Shown one piece after another: positions 10,900 to 21,167 of a stretch of DNA of 64,000 bases (position 1 is the first letter of the stretch; each line of letters starts with the position of its first letter). The DNA comes from Spirometra erinaceieuropaei. Its lineage: Eukaryota > Platyhelminthes > Cestoda > Diphyllobothriidea > Diphyllobothriidae. Both the position numbers and the translations under genes were made by a program. The notes under the pieces are model-generated. The model was not told the origin of the DNA. It was given only the letters and a program-made list of their open reading frames with translations, and made no database searches. Location of the stretch: positions 2,205,647 through 2,269,646 of the forward strand of contig CACRXP010000019.1 in NCBI GenBank assembly GCA_902702965.1, given 5' to 3'.

Positions 10900-11712
10900 A
10901 CTGTGCCTTGATATTCTCAAAAGCACGAAGAACGGCCGGGTTTATCCTCTGAAACTTTAAAACTAGGGACATTAGAATGCGCCTTTACAACATCTACGTA
11001 AGACCTGGCCTGGAATACTGCTCGTTTTTATTTAGCCTCATGCGTACTACTGAGCGGAAGAAAAGAGATTCTGTTCAACCCTTTTTTACCAAGAGAGTTT
11101 TAACCCCGGAACACCGACATTTGTCTTGCCAAGAACGGTGCCGTCTAACAGGGCTTAATTCTTAATGGTTTCGTAGATTACAAAAGGGACAATTTTTGCT
11201 ATTTAAGCTTTTATATAATCGCACCTTTAACCCACTCACCTCCTTGAGACATCATGTCCGCCCCTGACGTAACAGTCACCGTGAGGTCTTTTTACTTCTT
11301 CCTCTGGCAAGTACTTTTAAATATCGTCAGTTCTTTTCCGTGAATGCAATTGCTATTTGAAATAAACTACCAAGGAATGTAAAAAATCTGTTAAATTATT
11401 CTCTATTCAAGAGAACTATTATTCGATTTTTGCATTCAGTAAAGCTCCCACAAATTTTGGATGCTGAGACCACTGATCGACTGTGTCGTAGCGATGGCGT
11501 TTGTGATCTTTGACCGCTATGGCCGGTCTCACCAGGTACAATTTCTTTGGCCAGCAGCGTTAGCTGTTCTTCGACACCTCTATTTTGACTATCCACGACA
11601 TAATGAAAGGAATTAGCTACCGATGATATCCGATATCGTGCGAACCCCCCCCCCCCCTTCGCTACATAGACAATGCCTGTAAATTTGCATTAAATAAATT
11701 GTATAAATATAT
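10900..11712 (+). mobile_element. LINE-A copy 2, 5'-truncated
   Basis: This is the C-terminal part of the LINE-A reverse transcriptase ('SKARRTAGFIL', 'MRLYNIYVRPGLEYCS', 'QERCRLTGL'), followed by the LINE-A 3' untranslated region ending in 'TTAAATAAA' and an A/T-rich tail. It begins at the element position corresponding to 5151 of copy 1. It has an in-frame stop after 'RTAGFIL' and another near 11163, and a C homopolymer at about 11645-11657. It retains the roughly 28-bp 3'UTR block missing from copy 1. Non-functional, typical of incomplete target-primed reverse transcription. Confidence 0.9.
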
Positions 11713-13217
11713 AACTATAATGGATCAGGAACCGTTTCATTATGTTCACCAATTGTGATCGGGTAGGCTATTAAGTAACATCTGAACATGACTATCTAAC
11801 AGCGGGTGAATAGGTAAAAATCAGCAAAGTCAAATAGAGGATACCACTCGCCCAGGGCCTCTGGGTTTTTTTAAGAAGTTTCTATGCGGAATACTTCCGA
11901 GGAATTTACAAAGATCAGATAGGTACGCTCTACTGCCGGCTGTTCTTCGTAAGGGTGATAAAAGGCTATGGCTCAATTTTCTCAATATCTTTTAAGTGAA
12001 GTAAATTGTCGACTTGAGCTAAGAAACCGACCAAAGCATCAAAATTATTAATTCCATTGAGAATTTTCTTCTCGATAACCTCTGACAAAGACAGTGTCTT
12101 AATGACGCGTGAATAATTACTACCATCAAACAGGGCTCCCTACACAAGGACTTCGTAGGTGACAAGTATCCTCCATGTCCCAGCAATGACAACATAATAA
12201 AAACAAAACGAAGAAATATGGCGATCAGCCAATGAATGTTTTATGTGTTTTTTATGATAACTTTTAAAAGATCAGCGGTTGTCAAGGTGCTGAAGAAATT
12301 GCGACTGTTTTTTTCGGTTTTCACTTAAGTAAGAGCTGACACCAATCACACTGAGCAAATCATGACAACGAGCAGTTAAAAAGCAGATGTTGATAAAGCG
12401 TGGTAGGGCGAAATCGAGATTAAAAAACTACGCGCTTTGCCTGTCAGCGTCATCAATGAGAAGATATTTAATGATGAGAGTATTTCGCGACCACCAAAAG
12501 ATAAGGATTAACGAAAAGTTTTCTAAAGTGAATGTTTGATCTCCCTGTGGTCTTCTTAATTAATGCCTTTAGCTGTTGGCAAGGAAGCACTCAAAGGGCC
12601 TCATGTAAACGTCCGTGATGAGTGCCGGAGTCGTTAATATTAATCTTTGGGCGGTGGTTTAGTAAGGGTCTTTCAGATGTAATGAAATGTCTGTGCAATC
12701 ATTACTTTGCCATTTTCATTTATAGATAGTTTATTATGCTGTGAACTTGAAACTTCGGACAGAAGAACATCCTGCTCCAGTATCGTCTCTTCTTTTCCTC
12801 AGGCGTTCTTTAAAACTTGCTCTTTTGTCTATATCACAAACGCAGATTCCTTTATGTCCCTAAATGCAGCGCGATATGGCAGATCTAATTTTTACATACG
12901 ATAGTAGTTTCGCTTGTTCTGCCTCGCCAAAAATCTTGCTCTTCTTTTTTTAATGATCCAACACAACAAAGGTCCTTCTTTACGGAGGTCTACGTATATC
13001 ATAAAAATAAACTGGAAAACTTGTTAATGCTCACCCAGGTTTTACACATAACTGACCAGATATGAGTTTGTGTATGCGTTTTGGTCGCTTGTCTTCTTTA
13101 TTATCTAAATAGTCGTCCTCTCTACAGATTTCTGCTTTTCCCTTATGTGTTCTCATTGAGGCACTCCTCACGCCTGTCACCAGTTCGAAGAGATCACGGT
13201 CATTAATTGGATTTACC
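11713..13217. other. No gene recognised
   Basis: A/T-rich sequence without a convincing ORF. Short frames at 12707-12904 (+) and 13031-13219 (-) have no recognisable motifs. Confidence 0.4.
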
Positions 13218-13645
13218 ATATTGACCGCACTGTGAAAACCTTGGCGCCTCGGTGTTATTCAAACTCACTACAGCGAGCGGGAGACTAAGTACAGCCAACG
13301 CTATAGCAACTTGAGCCACGAGACGGACGTTTAATCAAATTTGGGTCAAGTTGCCTGCCCAGTTTATTGCGACGTCTGGAATACAGTAAGCTGACTGTTC
13401 AAGCAGGATTTCCCAAGCGAAGCATCTAGAATCCGCAGGATGACTGCCAGTTTACTGTATCAGATTTGCTGGATTCTAGCCGTTGTAGTAGGCTGGAAGA
13501 GTAACTTGACCCAGATGTGATAAAACTCATGTCTTCCGGCGGACGTCGTGGCACAGGTGGTTGGAGCGTCGGCTGTACTATGGCCTGCGCCTTTCTGTCG
13601 TGGGTTCGAATTCAACTGAGGCGCCGAGTTCCTCGCAGTCGAGTA
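13218..13645. mobile_element. FB1: palindromic foldback element with tRNA-like ends (copy 1)
   Basis: The left arm (about 13225-13415) is the approximate reverse complement of the right arm (about 13432-13640), leaving a loop of only about 20 bp. Each outer part is a tRNA-like module oriented outward. On the right, 'GTGGCACAGGTGGTTGGAGCG' acts as A-box region and 'GGTTCGAATTC' (13603-13613) as B box. On the left the B box is decayed. 'GGCGCCTCGG' at 13242 pairs with 'GAGGCGCCGAG' at 13617. A second copy with the same organisation lies at 58378-58871. It could be a head-to-head SINE dimer that became mobile as a unit, or a pol III-driven foldback family. The function is unknown. Confidence 0.75.
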
Positions 13646-15889
13646 AGTATGAATTAATTAAAACCTCCCAAACATTTATTTATTTGATTTCATTTTACGA
13701 GAATTTCAGGCAGCATCACCGTTTGACAGTTGCTTAGCACGAGGTTTTTATGTGAAATTGCTTCCTTTTTGTTATTTAGACGTAAAATACGCAAATATGT
13801 GTGAGGTGGAATCAGTCAGATGAGGGCAGATTTATCTGACCTCAACAGAACCTCCGTATGAGCAATCATTGGCAGCGAAATTTGGGAGCACCTCAAGAAC
13901 GTTCTCCTCCCTAAATCGTCAACCGCTGTCCACCGGCGATCTTAAAGCAGACCAAGAAACAAGGGTATCCGAGTAGTCAAATAAAAAGAGAAAATTACAG
14001 AAAGCAAAACTCAAGCCGAATATACTAGGATAGTATATAAGCCAAACCTTTTAAAAAATCCCAAGACGCAGAGAAACATTCTGAGAAGCGTGCTTAAAAA
14101 CGCGTTGGTCATTTGAAATTAACGGTTGCGAAAAAACACCGAATTCCAAATAACTCTACCGTATCTTCATAAAACAAAGAATGTGTACTAGACCTCCCCC
14201 CTAGGAAAGTATACGAAAGGCATAAAAATTGCAGAAAACGAGTTATGGCAGGATATGTATCATGGTCTTGATTGTCTGTCAAAACAGCCGAAGATAGGTT
14301 TAATCCTGCATCGCCGGAGGATCAACTGTCCTGAGCCCATTATTACACTTCAGGAGAAAACTGAGTCTCAAATGCATAACAGACAATCCTAGGATTAAGC
14401 AATCGTGTCATGATGCTCGCGCAGAAGTCAATGTTTCCAAAATCAAATTCGATCAGCAAGTGGAGAGATTGTGCATAAAAAAGCCACTGACTTCTGAGGA
14501 AAGAAGTTTGGAATTTAATCCCTTAGTGAGATGGTTTGAAAATATCAGTTGGCACCTCATATGGAAGACAGCAGGTGGGTTTCCGATGTGGGAGAACACG
14601 GATCGTAAAGATCGCTTACGAGATTATTTGCAATGTGCAGTCATTCATAAGAAATATTTATAAACTTCGAAGTATCTCCGTCTGTACATGTTACGAAATT
14701 TTCCAGATCTAATGAAAATTCTATACGGCTATATCTGATGCAATATTATGGACACGAATATAATCCTCGTTTCCAGGAAGAATAATATAAACAGACTGCC
14801 AATACACACTTCTACACTCTCTTAAATTTCACTTAGCTTCTCTCAATTCTTGAAACAAGTTTTCTTCCTCTCCCTCACATCTGCGCCGATCGCAGTTGTT
14901 TCGTTTTTGTCCGGACAGAGATTCTCAGAATGGACCGCCTTGCCTGAATTAGCGTAAGCTGCTCTAAGGGAGCGTTGAAACTTTCTGACAAAGTCTCGTG
15001 CGTCTATAACTTGCTGACGGCCATCGCTGGGATGAGGAGGAAGAGCCTTCGGGAATTTTAAGAAGAACATTATCTTTGAGAAGGAGATAAAACAGAAAGA
15101 ACTGCTGACACAGACCAACACACATTTTTGAAGAGAACCTGAGGATCATCACTAAAAAGTCTGTGGACCTTCAAGGACGCTTTCCAGCACAAGAAGCCGA
15201 TATCACCAGACTGCTAAATATATTAGCCAGGTATACCCCGACAGGACAGAACAAAAGCAAAATCTGAAATAATTGAGTTAAGTAACGCTCGGAGAGTTAT
15301 CCAATCAAAAATATACCTACTTTGTTAGGTAAGCGTCTGACCCGCACTGTTGTTAGGATCTCACTTGATCCCACTCTGTCCGCATGACAGCTTGATACTG
15401 ACGTCTTATGGCCTCTGAGGTATTGATTATCAGTGCCGACCGTGAAACAGCTGTCTGCGTCTGGCCTGTTGCACTCTTAGTGAGCTGCTTATAGACCTTT
15501 TTTATTTAAATGCATAAACCCAACGCAGAATGTGGTTGATCTTTAGATAGTGGCATACACTGCGGATGCGGGTGCCATATCCGTTAGAAAGAATTGGTTC
15601 TGGACTGAGTTAACGAATGGTAAAGTTGTCCATGAGAGATAGCAACTCTGCTTTCCCGACCGATTGCATAGAATAGGAGGCGGTATAGTAGTATAAGCGA
15701 AGTGCAACATTAATAAATCCAGGACTGAAGGCCACATGACTGTAAAAAATATGTAAAGCACTTGATGGTTAATCAAACCATAAAGCTAAAGAGACGATGC
15801 ATTTAATTAAAGAAATGTCGCATCACCAGCACATAGTTCACATACGCGAACTCGTCTCACAACACCATACTCACGAAAATGACATGAAC
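13646..15889. other. No gene recognised
   Basis: A/T-rich region. Short open frames at 14460-14663 (+) and 14843-15152 (-) carry no recognisable motif. No repeat partner was noticed in this window. Confidence 0.4.
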
Positions 15890-16665
15890 TACTCATTTCA
15901 GTGAAAAACACGTTCCGTGGTGCAAACTGGTGTCTAAACAGGTCGATCGCGGGATTACAGCATCTCTATCAACCACTGCAGCCAATTTAGTCTTCAGATT
16001 AGACTGACCGGTCCGCGCAGTGGATTGGCACTTGAAAGAAGGAAGTATGGGCAAGGCCGACTCGGCGAAATCCTTTTTCACGACATTGCGGCGCATCATC
16101 TCAATGAGGCCCCTTTCAAACTATCATGGTACGCCAACATTTGTGACCTGTCAGGCTAGCAACTAACTGTTCAACCCAATTCTCGAGACCATCACTATGG
16201 GCACAGGCAGAGAAGCAGGCATTTAACGTGTTTGGTCTACTGTCTCCAATCTAATCATCAGACAACTTCCAGCAACACAGTGAAATATTGCATGGGAGAG
16301 GAGAGCACCCTTAAGGTCAACCCTGTCAACTGTACCCAACGCATTTTTCACCATTATGAAGCTAACGCTTTCTGAAACAATCCCAGCGCACCTAGTCAAC
16401 CGAAGGACTGTCTCGATCATCTTAGGACGGACAGCCAGGCCAAATGGCCTTATCTGCATTTGATCTGTGCGACACTAGTACGCAGATGAAATTCGAGCTG
16501 CGCCTGCTGTCCAAACCTCACACATCTTTTCAAAGACCAAGTCGCAATTGACACCCGTAGACGATGTGATGTGATCTGCCATCTGCTTGCCTAATCCCAA
16601 CGCAAGACTGACGGCACGGACAATGAAATTATGCAGGGTAGAGGGTAGGGGTGGTGACGCCAACT
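15890..16665 (-). other. Cluster of unidentified minus-strand open frames, possibly a decayed element
   Basis: Three sizeable minus-strand frames follow one another (16475-16663, 16223-16459, 15893-16099) in a stretch visibly richer in G+C than its flanks. Their amino-acid composition (LALGLGKQMAD, GTVDRVDLKGALL, AAVVDRDAVIPR) looks more like decayed coding sequence than chance. I cannot match them to a family. A fossil transposable-element ORF or a processed pseudogene is possible; a conserved host gene is less likely because all frames are broken. Confidence 0.3.
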
Positions 16666-18027
16666 CTGGAAGTCCATCCTCACGGCTATTCGACGCATTC
16701 CCTACCTCAGTAAACTTGCACGCATAAATCTACCATGGCGCGCTTTACGTCGTGAATTGGAAGGCGACCAACCAAGTGGATAACTCGTTTCTCAGAGATC
16801 TTCTTGACAGTGGCTTAGGTGGCACTCTCTGGTCGCATAAGATATTAGTCGGGCCCTTTTTTCTTATTAAGTCCTTGTCAAATGCAAACGGGTCGTGTTT
16901 GGTACTCAGGCAAGTTACTTATCTTTCTCAGTCAATGTGTCCAATCTTGCCCTCCCGGTCTTATCATCCGGCATTGGTCAGCGAGGGTGCGATAGTGAAG
17001 AAGATTCTGTCCACGTTTGCCAGCATTGTCAACTGTTGAAAGCATAAGAGCACTCCAGTGTCCAGTATGCTAAGGCAACACGTTATGGCCATCATCGGTA
17101 GCACCCTCACGTGTCAGGAATTCCAGGAGATTTCATGTTGGACGCTCACTGGCTACTCTAAATGCATACAACGAGAACCGGATTGCTGGTGATAAGCTGT
17201 GAAGTCGTCAAATTCTTATCAGTTGCTGTCATGTCTTTGTCGTTAGTAATGTTTTTGCAATTTACTATATTGTCTATTCTCCGCTCATTTCGACCGGCCA
17301 ACGTTTTATTTGAGCGGAATAAATAGATCACTTTTGACAAAAAGTTCTGATTAATATCGCTTAAATTATACACTGTGAAGAATAGTAAATTGACAAAAGT
17401 GTATCTAGATTAGTGCCTTCGCGATGTTCGGCATTACATGTTATTGATCCCCCACCCAGCTCAGTGCCACTTCGTGTCTAAGACAATGCCGAAAGAAGTA
17501 GTTAAATTTACTCGACTTTCTCAAGCTGAAAGTAAAGGCCCTATAGTCTACGCGACTATTTTCTCAAACCCAACAGCACAGTTATCGGTATTGTGTGTTA
17601 AATAAGTACTTTGATGCGACAAATTGCGCAACCTCGTTTTTTTATGAGCAGTCGCAGTAAGGATTTAAGCCGTTTATTTTGTATTCATCGCGCTTTACAT
17701 TAATTAAATGGGTTTCTTTGGAGGCTTTTTGCCCGAATGAAACTGTAAAAATGCCCTGAAAACTTCGGCATTTAATTCCTATCAGCTTTTAGATTTCTTA
17801 TCGAAAACAGGGCATCCTTAAATTTAGCGTCTGACTAGCAACGTGAAAATATTTGCCCAAAAAGTGCACGCTTTGCCTGTCATGCCCTATCTTTTTTGGG
17901 CATTTTAGTAAAGATAGTGAAAATGATATAGTATTCAGATAACTGTGATCTCTATTAAAGGCGTAAATGGTAATTCCAAAGCAAGCTGTCTCTGGTAGAA
18001 GAGACCAGGCGAGTTCCAGGTAGCACT
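16666..18027. other. No gene recognised
   Basis: A 95-codon frame at 16752-17039 (+) overlaps the G+C-richer zone but has no recognisable domain. From 17050 to 18027 the sequence is A/T-rich and shows nothing. Confidence 0.4.
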
Positions 18028-18165
18028 TCAGAAGACGAAGATGCGATCACCGGAACAAGAAATTTATTGGCCTGACGTTTGGGATTCTCACTCGAATCCA
18101 TCATCGAAGAGATTCGCAGATAAAGGTGACGATGACACAGGAAGGGCAGTATTTATAGCAGTATT
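18028..18165 (-). repeat. PLE-1 left inverted terminal repeat
   Basis: Matches the reverse complement of 19148-19277, including 'GAAGACGAAGATG', 'GGAACAAGAAATT', 'GGATTCTCACTCGAAT' and 'CGCAGATAAAGG'. On the minus strand it contains a perfect 6-bp hairpin (GGATTC / GAATCC). The bases flanking the hairpin differ from the hammerhead-like consensus seen in the right copy. Confidence 0.85.
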
Positions 18166-18783
18166 TATTGCGATCTTTGCGACCGCAAAGATGATGGTGG
18201 CCTAAAAGCCAAAGTGTTCAGGAAAGCGACAAACACGACGCAAATACTGAACTTCAATAGCAACCACCCGATCAGTCACAAACGCAGTTACGTAAACGCG
18301 CTATACCGGCACGTTGAGACGCACTACAGTGAAATGGAAGACAAGATTGCTGAATTACAATACCTTCGACGGGTAATGAGAGCCAATGGTTACCCGCGCA
18401 AGTTTGTCAACCAGTGCATACGGAAACGACACCAGAGACCTAATCCAACCGGCCCTAAATTTTGGCGGGCTTTTCCGCACGTGAAAAACGTCTCGAAAGC
18501 TGTCTGTCGTCTTCTGACTTCACTTGAATTTGGGGTTGCGCACAGCCTGGAAGCAATCATTAGGCGCCAAGTCATGAGGCCAAAAGACCCACTTCCACGG
18601 CAGGAAACGTCTGGAGTCGTTTACCGGATCCGGTGTAGTTGCGGACGAAGCAACTATGTCTGGGTAACTGGGAGATTACTCCGTACGCGAATTGCCGAGC
18701 ACACAGCAGCAGTGAGGCGGGGAGACGCTAGCTCCCAGGTGGCGGCACACTCGACGGAACCCGGCCATATTTTCAAATTTTAA
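18145..18783 (+). pseudogene. PLE-1 C-terminal region with GIY-YIG endonuclease domain
   Basis: An open frame of about 210 codons runs from the end of the left terminal repeat to TAA at 18781-18783. It begins with 'VFRKATNTTQILNFNSNHP', the conserved block just after the PLE RT thumb. It continues with 'KRSYVNALYRHVET' and 'RANGYPRKF', then 'RPKDPLPRQETSGVVYRI', 'CSCG' and 'TGRLLRTRIAEH'. In PLEs the GIY-YIG enzyme nicks the target. Here the expected 'YVGxTGR' reads 'YVWVTGR', so a conserved Gly is replaced by Trp and the enzyme is probably dead. The RT (YxDD) portion is missing. Confidence 0.85.
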
Positions 18784-19147
18784 GAGGCCGAAACCCTCAC
18801 AAGGGGTGTCAACCGCGTGAGCTGCGAGCTGTTCGAGTCATGGTTCTCAGGCCCGCAATCCACCAACAAGCACAATGACCTCCCGGTACTACATTCCATA
18901 CTGAGATTTTCCCTGGGTAAGGGAATCAGTCAGGTTGGGGAGGGCGCGGGCGAGCAATAATCCCGGTGACAGTGTGCGAATTTGCCGAGAAATCGTCATG
19001 ACAGCATCCAACACGGATAACGAAATCGCGGCAAATAACGACTCGGACGCGGACTGACAAGCCACCATTGGATCATTAACGAACCTAGCGGGGATTGCGA
19101 CAGCTGTTAATTACAGTACGCATATCGTCCAACGGCAGCCACGTGCT

Positions 19148-19277
19148 CTAAATACAGCTCTCCCTGTGCCACCATCGCCTTTATCTGCGGATGTCTCTGA
19201 TGATGTATTCGAGTGAGAATCCGAAACGCCAGGCCAGTGAATTTCTTGTTCCAGTGATCACATCTTCGTCTTCCAAA
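19148..19277 (+). repeat. PLE-1 right inverted terminal repeat with hammerhead-like core
   Basis: Reverse complement partner of the left repeat. On the plus strand it carries CTGATGA at 19197-19203, then a short hairpin (19205-19222; five of six pairs), then GAAAC at 19223-19227. That order resembles the core of hammerhead ribozymes reported in PLE terminal repeats. One unpaired base separates CTGATGA from the hairpin, and I could not define stems I and III, so catalytic ability is unproven. Confidence 0.7.
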
Positions 19278-19329
19278 CTGTCTCTTTTAATTTAGCACTT
19301 TATTATGTGAATAACCCAGGTGTCAACTT

Positions 19330-19690
19330 AACCAACAACGCCAGCCGTTGATGTGTCCAGCCCGGCAGCTTGTTGTGGACTGTTCGCAAAACACGTTTAA
19401 TGCATTTTCAGACCGTAGATCGACACGAGGAATCAAGTTCTTTGTCAGTGCGCTCTGAATTCGGCGACAGAGCCCCACCCATCGGAGGTGCACAGCTCCT
19501 GCTTCTGACGACATGCCAAAATATTTTGGCTAATCAAGAAGCCCTCAAGCCTCGTCAGGTTTTTTGAGGGGCAAGTAACTGTAATCTGCCAAGTGGGTTG
19601 GAGGAAGAAAGTCTTTTTTGCCAAGGAACAGGCGCAAAGGCTGCACCTACGGACCGTAAGGTCTCTCGGCCATGCAATTTCAAAGAGATC
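19330..19690 (+). repeat. Dispersed repeat C, copy 1
   Basis: Alignable by eye with 28778-29110 in the same orientation. Shared landmarks in order are 'GACTGTTCG', a 'GAGTTCTTAGTCAGTGTGCTC'-like block, 'CCACCCATC', 'TGCCAA' plus 'GTTGG', and a downstream 'GCC' rich block. It has no coding potential I recognise. Two copies 9.4 kb apart suggest a moderately old interspersed repeat family. Confidence 0.6.
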
Positions 19691-20175
19691 TGCATTACAG
19701 CGCAGAACCTTAAGTCGCCTTATGAAACGCCTTGTACCGCCAATAGTTTTGGGTAAGAAAAAAGATAGCTCTCAAATCTCATCGTAACTTCTCCAGAGAT
19801 CTTTCGTTAACACGGTTGACCAGCCTGCTTTAAGCAAAATTGAGCTGCAATTAAGCACCATACCGGCTGGCTTGATGAATGCAGAAAGTAGTTTTTTGTG
19901 CAAGTATCGTAAATAATCGTTTTCTTAAGCGTGGCGCATTTACAAACGTACTACACTTCTGTCAACACTCGAGGTTTATAGGCTGTCATAGTGGCGCAAT
20001 CACAATACCCTCTCTGTCTTTGTGAAACATTCTTATTCGCCTTTTCCTCACCGACTGAGAATGCAAGGCATCTAGGCTTCATGGTCAGCGTTAAAAACAG
20101 GATCTCCGTGTTCCAGGTAATAGCATTTAACTCTTTTCTAATACAGCCGCAATAAATCGTAGTTGGTTCATTGTA
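19691..20175. other. No gene recognised
   Basis: Nothing recognisable between dispersed repeat C and the foldback MITE. Confidence 0.4.
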
Positions 20176-21167
20176 CAGTAAGTGGGCTAACTCAGAAAAA
20201 TCTCAGCAGATATTCCGAAACGCGTTTTTGTTTCAATACGATTAATTAAGCCGGGTTCTAAAACCAAGCATTGTGCAGCAAAATTCTATAATGATTCAGT
20301 TACCCCAGGACGCTGGCTCTCGAAATATCTTCTCTCCGGCTGCATCCAAAAACCACATTCCGAAAAAATTGACAACTAAGTTAGCATGCACTTTTTCATT
20401 GATTAGCGGTGCTTTTAGTGATTCCACCATATTCCATGGAAAACATGCATAAAAATATTCATTCTTTTGCTCATTCAGTTGAAAATTACGTCGTCTTATA
20501 ATTTTACATTCGGAGGAAGGATATTATTTGGTTTTGTAAAAATTTTCCAACGCCCGAATAATTTTCAACCCGACTTGCCATTACGGTTGTATGCAGAGTA
20601 CCCACACTATAAGCCATATAATTTTCAAGTACGGAAAGCCATACGTTTGTCTACGGAATTAAGAGGAGAATATATGCGGTTTATAAAATAAAGCAGTGGA
20701 TTTGAGCCACATTGCTGACTTCATAAGCTACATTGGTCAATGCAGAGACATGATATTTTACGAAGGACCATTTTACGATATCAAGAAATCTCACAATAAG
20801 AGACTATTCTGAAACCAAATTATACCCTCATCTTGAGTATAAAATTAAAAAAGACGTAACTTTCTACTGACTGAGCAGACGAATGAATGATTTTTCAATT
20901 TTTTCCATGAAATATAATGGAATCTTTAAGAGCATCGAAAATTGATGGAAAAGATGCATTCTACCTAAGGTGTCAATTTTAACTATGATGGTTTTTGAAT
21001 GCAGTCGAAAAGAATTTCCTTCGAAAGCTGGCATCCAGAGGTAACTGCAGTATTATATAATTATGCTGCACGATGATACGTTTTGCAACCCTTATTAAAT
21101 AATATTTTCGAAACCAAAACTCATTTCGGAATTTCTGTTGTTATTTAGTGAGTTAGCCCACCATCTT
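20176..21167. mobile_element. Foldback MITE, copy 1 (992 bp, Tc1/mariner-like ends)
   Basis: It starts TA|CAGTAAGTGGGCTAACTCA and ends with the inverted 'TGAGTTAGCCCACC' followed by a decayed terminus and TA. The two halves are reverse complements over roughly 350-400 bp each, including a 'TTCATTCTTTT' block and an 'AAAATTGATGGAAAA'-type block, around a central unique segment of about 250-300 bp. It aligns end to end with 37628-38622. A CAGT terminus and TA target duplication are typical of the Tc1/mariner superfamily. It has no transposase, so it is non-autonomous. Confidence 0.85.

Larger units (their letters stand above)
18028..19277 (+). mobile_element. PLE-1: internally deleted Penelope-like element flanked by inverted terminal repeats
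   Basis: Two copies of a roughly 130-bp sequence (18028-18165 and 19148-19277) face each other, about 80-85% identical by eye. They enclose a C-terminal Penelope-like protein remnant with a GIY-YIG endonuclease. PLEs are known to carry LTR-like terminal repeats in direct or inverted orientation. The reverse transcriptase domain that should precede the surviving coding part is absent, so the copy is internally deleted and non-autonomous. Confidence 0.8.

Noticed and set aside
10436..12560. Shared phrase 'TTTGACCTCCCTGTGG' near 10438 and 12536 as a repeat family
   Set aside because: Only about 20-30 bp are alike and the flanks do not align convincingly. It could be chance or a very old repeat.
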